Below, one piece after another: positions 24,023 to 31,063 of a stretch of 64,000 bases of DNA (positions are counted from its first letter, which is position 1; each line of letters opens with the position of its first letter). The stretch comes from Sphingomonas sp. FARSPH (GTDB lineage: Bacteria; Pseudomonadota; Alphaproteobacteria; Sphingomonadales; Sphingomonadaceae). The notes below the pieces were generated by a model. That model searched no databases and was not told the DNA's origin. It saw only the letters and a list, made by a program, of their open reading frames with translations. The stretch spans positions 2,626,501-2,690,500 of the forward strand of contig NZ_CP029985.1 in NCBI RefSeq assembly GCF_003355005.1. The letters are read 5' to 3'. The translations under genes and the position numbers were made by a program.

Positions 24023-25524
24023 CGTGACTCTCCTGCGCGCGCGACGGTGTCTGCGTCGAACCCGCGCGCGCGGGCCCAGGCCGCGGCGGCGGTACGGCGG
24101 TTGACGCCGATCTTGCCGTAAATGCGCGCGACATGATTGCGCACGGTGTTGCCCGACACGTCGAGCGTGCGCGCGATGCTCTTGTCGTCGAGCCCGCGGC
24201 AGATCAGCGCGAGCACTTCGCGCTCGCGAGCGGTAAGGTCGTCCAACCCTGCGCCCTGCGCCTCGTCACGCGGCGCGCGCAGCCGCGCGAGCTTGTCCAT
24301 GATCGAGCGGCTGAACCAGCTCGTATCCTTCATCACCGCCTCGATCGCCTCGACCAGTTCGGTTTCGGTCGCCTTGCGCTGCGTGATGTCCTGGAACGCC
24401 CATAGCAGGCAGGTATCGCCACCCAGCATGAAGGTTTCGGTCGAAACCAGACAGTCGATCAGGTTTCCGTCGCGCGTGCGGATCCGCGCCTCGTGACCGC
24501 GCAGGTCACGGGTGCTTTCGACCGCGTCGTCGATCGCTGCGCTCGTGGCGGCATCGACCCATAGGCCTACGTCCTCCAGCGAGCGGCCGATGATTTCGGC
24601 CGAGGCGTATCCGGTCAGCTGGCCGAAGCTGCCGTTGATCTCGCAGAGCAGATGGCCGTCGCGCGCGCCGATCGCCATCGCCACCGGCGCCATCTGGAAG
24701 GTGCGGGTGAACCGTTCCTCGCTGTGGCGCAACGCGGCCTCCGCCTTGCGGCGTGGCTCGAGGTCGGCGAAGGTGAACAGCATGCACGGCTGGTCCGACA
24801 GGTCGATCGGCTGTCCCGCGACGATGACGAGCTTGGTCGTGCCGTCGGGCAGCGCCAGTTCCGCCTCCATCTGCGGGATCGTCCGCCCCTCGGCGAGGCG
24901 TTCCTTGGCGAGGTCGCGCTTCTCCGCCTCGCGCAGCACATCGACCTCGTAGACGGTCTTCGCCAGCACCTGGTCCTTGCTGAGCCCGGTCATTTCCAGA
25001 AAACCCTGGTTGACCTTGACGAAGCGCAGGTCGGACAGGCGGCAGATCACCGCCGGCGCGGGGTTGGCGTTGAACGATTGTTCGAACCGGTCCTCCGCCT
25101 CGAACCGCGCGGTCACGTCCTGAATGACGAGCACGACGCAGCTCGGCGCGTCCTCGTCGGCATCGTTGAGCACCAGGCTGCGCACCTGGTGCACCCAGCG
25201 CGGCGCATCCTCGCCCGCGACCGTCACTTCGACGACGACCTCGGAAAAGGAGTCGCCGGCGACGACGCGTTCGATCGGATAATCATCCGCCTCCAGCCGG
25301 TGGTTGTTGCGATACCGCAGCTGGAACCGCGCGCGATAATCATCCACGTCCGCACCCAGCTGCTCGAGGCGTTCGACGCCGTGCATGCGCAGTGCGGCAT
25401 CGTTCGCCCAGAGCAGGCTCTGGTCCGGATCGACCAAGATTACGCCCTCGTCGAGACCCGCGATGATCTGGCGCAGGTGGCGCAGATCGACGGTCTCGCG
25501 CAAGGACTTGAGCGACGCGGCCAT
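24019..25524 (-). CDS. Triple-PAS LuxR-type response regulator
   Basis: The 501-residue protein has three PAS domains (about residues 15-140, 143-260 and 270-390; the second includes FNANPAPAVICRLSDLRFVK and the third TFQMAPVAMAIGARDGHLLC). A short linker leads to a C-terminal LuxR HTH (LTAREREVLALICRGLDDKS, VSGNTVRNHVARIYGKIGV). No receiver domain is present, so the PAS domains probably sense the signal directly. The ATG at 25524 is chosen because the CsbD gene stop lies at 25533; an ATG at 25560 would overlap it. Confidence 0.9.
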   Translation of the reverse strand: MAASLKSLRETVDLRHLRQIIAGLDEGVILVDPDQSLLWANDAALRMHGVERLEQLGADVDDYRARFQLRYRNNHRLEADDYPIERVVAGDSFSEVVVEVTVAGEDAPRWVHQVRSLVLNDADEDAPSCVVLVIQDVTARFEAEDRFEQSFNANPAPAVICRLSDLRFVKVNQGFLEMTGLSKDQVLAKTVYEVDVLREAEKRDLAKERLAEGRTIPQMEAELALPDGTTKLVIVAGQPIDLSDQPCMLFTFADLEPRRKAEAALRHSEERFTRTFQMAPVAMAIGARDGHLLCEINGSFGQLTGYASAEIIGRSLEDVGLWVDAATSAAIDDAVESTRDLRGHEARIRTRDGNLIDCLVSTETFMLGGDTCLLWAFQDITQRKATETELVEAIEAVMKDTSWFSRSIMDKLARLRAPRDEAQGAGLDDLTAREREVLALICRGLDDKSIARTLDVSGNTVRNHVARIYGKIGVNRRTAAAAWARARGFDADTVARAGESR

Positions 25525-25532
25525 GGATGGAC

Positions 25533-25985
25533 TTACGCCGAGCGGCCGTGGATCAGCCAACCGATGGCATAGCCGCCGATTGCGGCGCCCAGCGCCCAGA
25601 TCAGCGCGTTGGTCGACATCGCCTGATTGGCAGATTTGGTGCCCCGGCGCGCCGCGTCGCCCGCCTGGCCGGCGAAGCGCTGCGCGGCGTCGGCGGCATG
25701 GCCCGCAGCCTCGCGCGTCTGATCGGCGGCGCGGTGCGCGGCGTCGCCGATCGCCTCGGCCGCATCGCCAAGCCGTTCCTTCGCATGATCCGCCAGGGCG
25801 GGGGCGGCGTCGATCGCGTCTTCGCCAATCGAGCGCGCGCGGCCGTACATATGCTCGGCACCGCCAGCGACCTGGTCGACGACGCCGGCGACCTGCCAGT
25901 CTCGGCTGCCGACGGCGTCGCCAACGGCCTTCTCCACCTTGCCGCCGACATAACGGGCACCGCCGTGCAGTTCGTTCTTGTTCAT
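25533..25985 (-). CDS. CsbD-like protein with C-terminal membrane helix
   Basis: The 150-residue protein begins NKNELHGGARYVGGKVEKAV, followed by WQVAGVVDQVAGGAEHMYGR, a CsbD-type N terminus. A long Ala-rich, highly charged helix (about residues 55-120) and a single C-terminal transmembrane segment (LIWALGAAIGGYAIGWLI) follow. Such proteins are typical general-stress products in alphaproteobacteria. An AAAGGA motif precedes the ATG. An EcfG-like promoter lies about 230 bp upstream, and hairpins occur in the leader. Confidence 0.8.
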   Translation of the reverse strand: MNKNELHGGARYVGGKVEKAVGDAVGSRDWQVAGVVDQVAGGAEHMYGRARSIGEDAIDAAPALADHAKERLGDAAEAIGDAAHRAADQTREAAGHAADAAQRFAGQAGDAARRGTKSANQAMSTNALIWALGAAIGGYAIGWLIHGRSA

Positions 25986-26222
25986 GACTTTGGTCCTTTT
26001 GCAGGGGACGGGAAAACGGGGCGCTGCGTTAATGCAGCACCGTCGATCATCACGGTGATGATCCGATCAGGCGTTGGGGTGTGGCGCCGCCGTGCAAAGG
26101 CACGCGCACAAAGGCGTCTGGTCCGTGCGACCCGCCTTTCTCGATCGTGCATTGGCTGACAGGAATTGCATCGACACCCTTCGGGCTGCCGAACGCGTCT
26201 TTGCGTCCGGTACGGCCGTATC

Positions 26223-26247
26223 AACGGGCGGGGCGGATAGTCGTTCC
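26223..26247 (-). promoter_or_regulatory. Candidate EcfG (general stress response) promoter
   Basis: Read leftward, GGAAC (26247-26243), a 16-nt spacer and CGTT (26226-26223) form the alphaproteobacterial EcfG consensus GGAAC-N16/17-CGTT. It points towards the CsbD-like gene and the PAS-LuxR / small protein / membrane protein / entericidin run. The resulting 5' leader of about 230 nt contains two short hairpins (near 26030-26040 and 26049-26065). Confidence 0.55.
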
Positions 26248-26268
26248 TGGTATTTTTGCGGGGGTGCT

Positions 26269-26433
26269 TTAGTCGTCTTCTACCACGGCATCGGCGGCAC
26301 GACGCGCATAAGCGTCGGCGAACCGTTGGTGAAGCGCCCGCGTGGCGGGGTCATCGCACGCCTCCGCGCGGTCCGCATGGGTCGTGCTGCGCATCAGCAG
26401 ATAGGCGTGATCGTCCTTGGTCATTACGTCCAT
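26269..26433 (-). CDS. 54-residue hydrophilic protein
   Basis: This ORF runs from the ATG at 26433 to TAA at 26269. The peptide contains TKDDHAYLLMRSTTHADRA and ATRALHQRFADAYARRA, an amphipathic helical pattern, and ends VVEDD. GGAG precedes the ATG at a good distance (CTCCTGCC on the plus strand). I do not know a named family. The peptide resembles short Asp/Ala/Arg-rich proteins that sphingomonads carry near stress genes. It is divergent from nothing and may be a monocistronic or leader gene. Confidence 0.5.
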   Translation of the reverse strand: MDVMTKDDHAYLLMRSTTHADRAEACDDPATRALHQRFADAYARRAADAVVEDD

Positions 26434-26498
26434 CGCCGGTCTCCTGCCGCCGCTCTACCGAGCCGGGCCATGCAGGGATATGGCGCAAAAGCACCAGC

Positions 26499-27224
26499 TT
26501 ACTGGTAGTTTCCGTAGTAAGTCGTGCCTCTAAAGACCGGGGCTGCGGAGTCGGCCTGATGCCCTTTACCGCGCACGTAGAACAGATGCGTGCCGACGCG
26601 GGCGATCTTGACCAGGGAGTCGCGCCAGTAGGGAACCATCCAGTCTGTGTGATAGTGGGTCGCGCGTCCGACCGGGGCAAAGACATGGCCGGACAGCGCG
26701 CGTCTCGCGGCGCGTCGCGCATCGCCCCAACCGGCGTGAATGGGGCGACGCAAGATCGATCCGTCGCAGGTAAAGGAGAATTGGCAGCCGGTCGTCCGCG
26801 TCGCGCCAGCGTAGACGACGCCGCAGATCGTCTTCGGAAAGCCGGGCACGCGGACGCGGTTCAGGATTACCTGGATCACCGCGCGCTGACCGCGGCGGTC
26901 GTCGCCCGCTTCATAGAGCGCGGCGGTGGCGAGACAGTCGACCGCCTGCGCCCGCGCCGCCGAACCGCCGTGAAAGCGATAGGGCAGCGCGGCAAGCCGC
27001 CGCCCGGCGTCGATCGGCACCGCGGCGTTCGATGCGCGCGCCTCAGCCATGGTCAACGGCGCCGCCGGCCTTGGCGGGCGGGCGGGCCAAGGGCCGATCA
27101 TGCCAATGCCGATCGCAACGAGCGCAACGAGGCCGACGAGCAACAGCCATCGCTCCGCCGCGCCGTTGCTATGCGCCGCGCGCCGTCGGCGGGAAGGGGC
27201 CTGTCGTCGTCGGTGCTGCGCCAC
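26499..27224 (-). CDS. SleB-type cell wall hydrolase with N-terminal membrane anchor
   Basis: The product has a basic N terminus (HRRRQAPSRRRRAA), one hydrophobic anchor (WLLLVGLVALVAIGIGMI) and a C-terminal hydrolase_2 (SleB-like) domain. Family landmarks are CLATAALYEAGDDRRGQRAV, VIQVILNRVRVPGFPKTICG, the CQFSFTCDG motif, and THYHTDWMVPYW. Such enzymes are lytic transglycosylase-like glycan hydrolases. The catalytic Glu is the one in LYEAGDD. The likely GTG start (27224) is uncertain because no in-frame ATG lies at the beginning. Confidence 0.82.
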   Translation of the reverse strand: MAQHRRRQAPSRRRRAAHSNGAAERWLLLVGLVALVAIGIGMIGPWPARPPRPAAPLTMAEARASNAAVPIDAGRRLAALPYRFHGGSAARAQAVDCLATAALYEAGDDRRGQRAVIQVILNRVRVPGFPKTICGVVYAGATRTTGCQFSFTCDGSILRRPIHAGWGDARRAARRALSGHVFAPVGRATHYHTDWMVPYWRDSLVKIARVGTHLFYVRGKGHQADSAAPVFRGTTYYGNYQ

Positions 27225-27262
27225 GGCCTGCGCTGTTACGGCGCAATCACGTCGCGGGGAAG

Positions 27263-28114
27263 TTACAGACCCGAAGCGCGGCGAACCGCAAGCGCGGCGC
27301 CCGCCCAGTCGATGTCGTTGCCCTCGACCGCGATCGTCGCGCGCAGATGGTCGCGCACGATCCCGAGCAACGGCATGGTGGCGCCATAGGTCGTCGCTGC
27401 GGTGTCGGCGAGCGTCATGTCCTTGAGCCCGAGCGGCGCGGCGAAGCCGGCGGGGCGGAAGCGATCCTCGACCAGCATCGCGCCATAATTCTGGTAGACG
27501 GGCGCGCCGAACAGGGTGCCGGTCAGCACCTCGAGCAGCAGATGCCGATCGACCCCACCCTTTTCGGCGAGCGTCATCGCCTCCGCCATTGCCTCGACCG
27601 CGGCCATGATCATGAAATTGCCGCTGAGCTTGACGAGGTTCGCCGCCGGGGGCGCATCGCCGACGCGGAAGGTGCGCTGGCCGATCGCCTCGAACGCGGG
27701 CGCGCACCGGTCGATCAGCGCCGCGTCGCCGGCCGCCACGACGAACAATTTGCCCGCCTGCGCCGCCGGCGGACGGCCGAAGACGGGCGCGGACAGATAA
27801 TGGCCCGCGGCGGCGAGCCGTTCGGCGAGCGCGACGCCAATCGTGCTGTGGCCGACGTGGAGGGCGGGCGCGCGCTGAATGCCGCCGTCGCCGAACACCA
27901 CCTGTTCGACCGCGGCATCGTCGGCGAGCATGCTCATCACCAGATCGCCCTGCGCCGCGTCGACGGGCCGATCCGCGCGGGCGGCGCCGGCGGCGACGAG
28001 ATCGTCGTCTTTGCCCGGCGAGCGGTTCCACACCGTGACGTCGTGACCCGCCTCGACGAGCCGCGTCGCCATCGCATGGCCCATCTGCCCCAGTCCGAGA
28101 AATCCGATCTTCAT
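27263..28114 (-). CDS. NAD(P)-dependent beta-hydroxyacid dehydrogenase-type oxidoreductase
   Basis: The 283-residue protein starts MKIGFLGLGQMGHAMATRLV, the Rossmann fold of the 3-hydroxyisobutyrate / 6-phosphogluconate dehydrogenase family. The glycine-rich LSAPVFGRPPAAQAGKL is the substrate-binding segment, and the catalytic Lys lies in NLVKLSGNFMIMAAVEAM. The C-terminal domain is all alpha. The family acts on small beta-hydroxy acids, and some members are imine reductases; the real substrate is unknown. Confidence 0.88.
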   Translation of the reverse strand: MKIGFLGLGQMGHAMATRLVEAGHDVTVWNRSPGKDDDLVAAGAARADRPVDAAQGDLVMSMLADDAAVEQVVFGDGGIQRAPALHVGHSTIGVALAERLAAAGHYLSAPVFGRPPAAQAGKLFVVAAGDAALIDRCAPAFEAIGQRTFRVGDAPPAANLVKLSGNFMIMAAVEAMAEAMTLAEKGGVDRHLLLEVLTGTLFGAPVYQNYGAMLVEDRFRPAGFAAPLGLKDMTLADTAATTYGATMPLLGIVRDHLRATIAVEGNDIDWAGAALAVRRASGL

Positions 28115-28145
28115 GCGCTGTCCTCCTGCCGGAGGCGCGAACGCA

Positions 28146-29219
28146 TTACCGCGTGTTGGTGTCCGCGCCGTGCCAGTCGATCCAGGCGCCATACGCGTGG
28201 CAGATCGCAAGATGGTGGACCCGCCCGTCCGGCCAGGCCGTGAGCGTCAGATGCACCGCGTCGCGCGCGGGCGTCCATTCGAACGCGATCCGCGCGAACG
28301 GGCGTGTCGCCGTCGCGTAGCGGCCGTGCGTCGCGATCAAATCCTCGACGATGCGCCGGTCGCCGGCCTCGAGATATTGCAACGCCATCGAATGGACGAC
28401 GACGCGGCAAAGCCCGTCGCGCTGCGGCGCTGCAAGCTGGCCGGGCAGCCAGCCGGCGATGTCGCCGCGATCGACCGCGGGCGGGGCGGCGCGCGCGATC
28501 GCGAGGGCGCGGGCGAGTCGTTCGGCGCGATCGGGCTGGTCGGCCCAGACGTGCGCCATCAGCCGCTCGCACGCCGTATCGTCGCGGGCGTCGAGCGGGT
28601 GGAGATCGACGCCGCGCGCCGAGGCGATATCGACCGCGCGCGGCGCGACCGGCACGCCGCGCCAATCGGGTGCGATGCGCACGGGCGAGGCGGGATCGCC
28701 CGCCGCGACACCGCCAAGGTCGTAGGCATAACGGGCGAGGTTTAGGTTGAGCCCCGCGCTGCAGCCCAGTTCGCGCAGCTCGCACGGCATGTCATATTGG
28801 CCACGCAAGGTCATGAGCGCGGCCATGATCGCGGCGGCGCGGCCGACCTCGTTCGTCTGCGGCGTCTCGCGCATCCAGTCGGCGATGAAGGCATCCGTCG
28901 CGGCCAAAGCGTCGCCGATCACGCGATCGGCGTCGCCCCCCTGCGCCGCGTAGAAAGCGGTCAGCGCGGGCAACGTGCCGCGCAGCGCCAGCGCGTGCAG
29001 CGCTGCGTTGAGCCGCATCGCCAGCGCGTCCGACGCGGCGTCGCGCGGCCAGGCGGCGAACAGCGCGGCGGTGCGCGGCGCCCGGTGCAGCTGGCGCGCG
29101 GACGCTTCCAGCACGCGCGCGACGAAGGGCGAGCCCATCATGCGCACGGCCGCCGCCTGGCGGGTCAGCGGGCCGGGGGCGGTGTGGTCGTCGGGCATCC
29201 GCTCGGCCGATATCCTCAT
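28146..29219 (-). CDS. DUF2332 domain-containing protein
   Basis: The 357-residue protein matches the DUF2332 family: FVARVLEASARQLHRAPRTA, ETPQTNEVGRAAAIMAALM, ELGCSAGLNLNLARYAYDL and VVVHSMALQYLEAGDRRIVE. The GCSAG segment is a methyltransferase-like glycine motif, so a SAM-binding fold is likely, but no reaction is established. It starts 8 bp before the stop codon of the chemoreceptor gene. The start could also be 29198; no strong ribosome-binding site distinguishes them. Confidence 0.8.
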   Translation of the reverse strand: MRISAERMPDDHTAPGPLTRQAAAVRMMGSPFVARVLEASARQLHRAPRTAALFAAWPRDAASDALAMRLNAALHALALRGTLPALTAFYAAQGGDADRVIGDALAATDAFIADWMRETPQTNEVGRAAAIMAALMTLRGQYDMPCELRELGCSAGLNLNLARYAYDLGGVAAGDPASPVRIAPDWRGVPVAPRAVDIASARGVDLHPLDARDDTACERLMAHVWADQPDRAERLARALAIARAAPPAVDRGDIAGWLPGQLAAPQRDGLCRVVVHSMALQYLEAGDRRIVEDLIATHGRYATATRPFARIAFEWTPARDAVHLTLTAWPDGRVHHLAICHAYGAWIDWHGADTNTR

Positions 29220-29226
29220 CGTCGGA

Positions 29227-31026
29227 TCAGAAGGCGTCCCAGTCGCCGTTGGCGACCAGACGGCGCGGGGGCGCGGCGTGGTGACGCGGCACATGCGACG
29301 ATGGCCGGACCGGGCGCGGGCCCGTGTGCGCCGACGTAGCGACGTCGAGGACGAAGGTCGCGACCGACGCGGCAAGCGCCTCCGCCTCGTCTACCAGGCG
29401 GCGCGCCGCGGCGGAGGTCTCCTCGACCATTGCGGCATTCTGCTGCGTCATCCCGTCCATCTCGCCGATCGCGACGTTGATCTGTCCAAGGCTCGTCGCC
29501 TGATGATCGGACGAACGCGCGATCGCGTCCACCGCGCCGCTGACCGCGGCGACGCGTTCGATGATCCGGGACAGCGCCTGTCCGGTCTGGTCGACCAGCG
29601 CGACGCCCGCCTTGACGTGCTTGGAGGCGGCGGTGACCCGCGTCTTGACCTCGGTCGCGGCATCGGCGGATCGCTGGGCGAGCGCGCGCACTTCGTTGGC
29701 GACGACGGCGAAGCCCTTGCCTGCCTCGCCGGCGCGTGCGGCCTCGACACCCGCGTTGAGCGCGAGGAGGTTGGTCTGAAAGGCGATGCCGTCGATCAGG
29801 CTGATGATCGCGGCGATCTCGTTGCTCGCCTGTTCGATGCCGTTCATCGCGCCGATCGCGTCGCGCACGATCGCGCCGCCGTGCTGCGCCTCGTCATGCG
29901 CCTGCGCCATCGCATTGCTCGCCTGGGTCGCCGCGCCCGCATCGCCGCGGATCGAGCGCGTCACTTCGTCGAGCGCCGCTGCCGACTGCTGCAGCGCAGA
30001 GGCCTGTTGCTCGGTCCGCTGCGCAAGGTCGCGCGCGGCGTCATTGATCTCGCCGGAGTTGAGCTTGATCGTGTCGACGCTGCCGCGCACGCCCCCCAGC
30101 ACGCGCGACAGGCTCTGCGTCGCGCTGTTGAAATCGTCCGAAAGCGCGCCGAAGGCGGCCGGGACATCGGTGATCCGCGCGGTGAGGTCCGCATCGGACA
30201 ATCGGTGCAGCGCCTGGCCGATCGCCGCCATCGCGGCGGCGCGGTCGGCATCGTCGGCGAGCTTCGCGGCGGCGGTGTCGCGGAACACCTCTACCGCGCG
30301 GCCCATGTCGCCCAGTTCGTCGGTGCGTGCCGCGGCCTCGACCGCGATGTCGTGACGTCCCGCCGCCAGGCTCGCCATCGCCTCGGTCAGGCGGGTGATC
30401 GGTCGCGCGATCTGGCGGCTGAGCAGCATCGACAGCGCGATCGCGACGCCGATCAGCGCGATCCCGCCGATCGCGAGCGCGGCGAGCGCGGCCATGATCG
30501 CCTGGTCCTGGCGTGCGGCGTTGCGCGCCATCCGTTCCGTTTCGATCGCGCGCAGCGCGCGCAGCGGCAGGGCGACCTTGCTGACCAGCACCGCCGCGCC
30601 CGCGCCGCGCACCGCCTCCTGCGCGGCGTCGCGCCGCCCGGCCTTGACCCAGCCGATCAGGCGATCGCCCCAATTGCGACGCCACGCATGCGTCTCGGTG
30701 ACCGCCTCGTGCACCTGCGCCAGCTGTTGGGGGTCGGACAGCATCGCCTCCAACTCGCGTGCGGTCCGGTCGAACTCGGTCCGGCCTTCGTCATACGACT
30801 TGAGGTAGCTGGTGTCCCCCGTCACCAGGAAGCCGCGGAACTGGCTGTTCTGGCGCAGGATCGCGGTCTCCAGCGTGAGGGCCTTGGCGTAGATCGACTG
30901 GCTGACATTGTTCCGCTTCGTCGAGCTGTCGATCATCAGGATGGTGCCGAGCAGCACCAGCATGACAACCGCGGCCGACGCGATGACGACGACGAAGGAC
31001 AGGCCTAATTTGCGCGGGATCTTCAT
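29227..31026 (-). CDS. Methyl-accepting chemotaxis protein with CHASE3-type sensor
   Basis: The 599-residue protein has an N-terminal transmembrane helix (LSFVVVIASAAVVMLVLLGT), a periplasmic CHASE3-like region (TLETAILRQNSQFRGFLVTG), a second helix (AALAALAIGGIALIGVAIAL), a HAMP domain and the signalling domain with the hairpin tip FQTNLLALNAGVEAARAGEA. The last five residues are DWDAF, matching the xWxxF pattern of the CheR-tethering pentapeptide (NWETF in E. coli). It follows the TonB receptor gene by only 37 bp, so it may sense the substrate of that locus. Confidence 0.92.
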   Translation of the reverse strand: MKIPRKLGLSFVVVIASAAVVMLVLLGTILMIDSSTKRNNVSQSIYAKALTLETAILRQNSQFRGFLVTGDTSYLKSYDEGRTEFDRTARELEAMLSDPQQLAQVHEAVTETHAWRRNWGDRLIGWVKAGRRDAAQEAVRGAGAAVLVSKVALPLRALRAIETERMARNAARQDQAIMAALAALAIGGIALIGVAIALSMLLSRQIARPITRLTEAMASLAAGRHDIAVEAAARTDELGDMGRAVEVFRDTAAAKLADDADRAAAMAAIGQALHRLSDADLTARITDVPAAFGALSDDFNSATQSLSRVLGGVRGSVDTIKLNSGEINDAARDLAQRTEQQASALQQSAAALDEVTRSIRGDAGAATQASNAMAQAHDEAQHGGAIVRDAIGAMNGIEQASNEIAAIISLIDGIAFQTNLLALNAGVEAARAGEAGKGFAVVANEVRALAQRSADAATEVKTRVTAASKHVKAGVALVDQTGQALSRIIERVAAVSGAVDAIARSSDHQATSLGQINVAIGEMDGMTQQNAAMVEETSAAARRLVDEAEALAASVATFVLDVATSAHTGPRPVRPSSHVPRHHAAPPRRLVANGDWDAF

Positions 31027-31063
31027 GGGATCGGGCGTTTCCGTTCTGGGTGGTCGATCGGGA

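Noticed and set aside
22482..24104. 540-residue rightward frame over the entericidin and membrane-protein genes
   Set aside because: It is antisense to small genes with good ribosome-binding sites and lipobox; no motif is visible.
26256..28243. Rightward frames over the cell-wall hydrolase and oxidoreductase genes
   Set aside because: They are antisense shadows; the minus-strand genes show SleB and Rossmann motifs.
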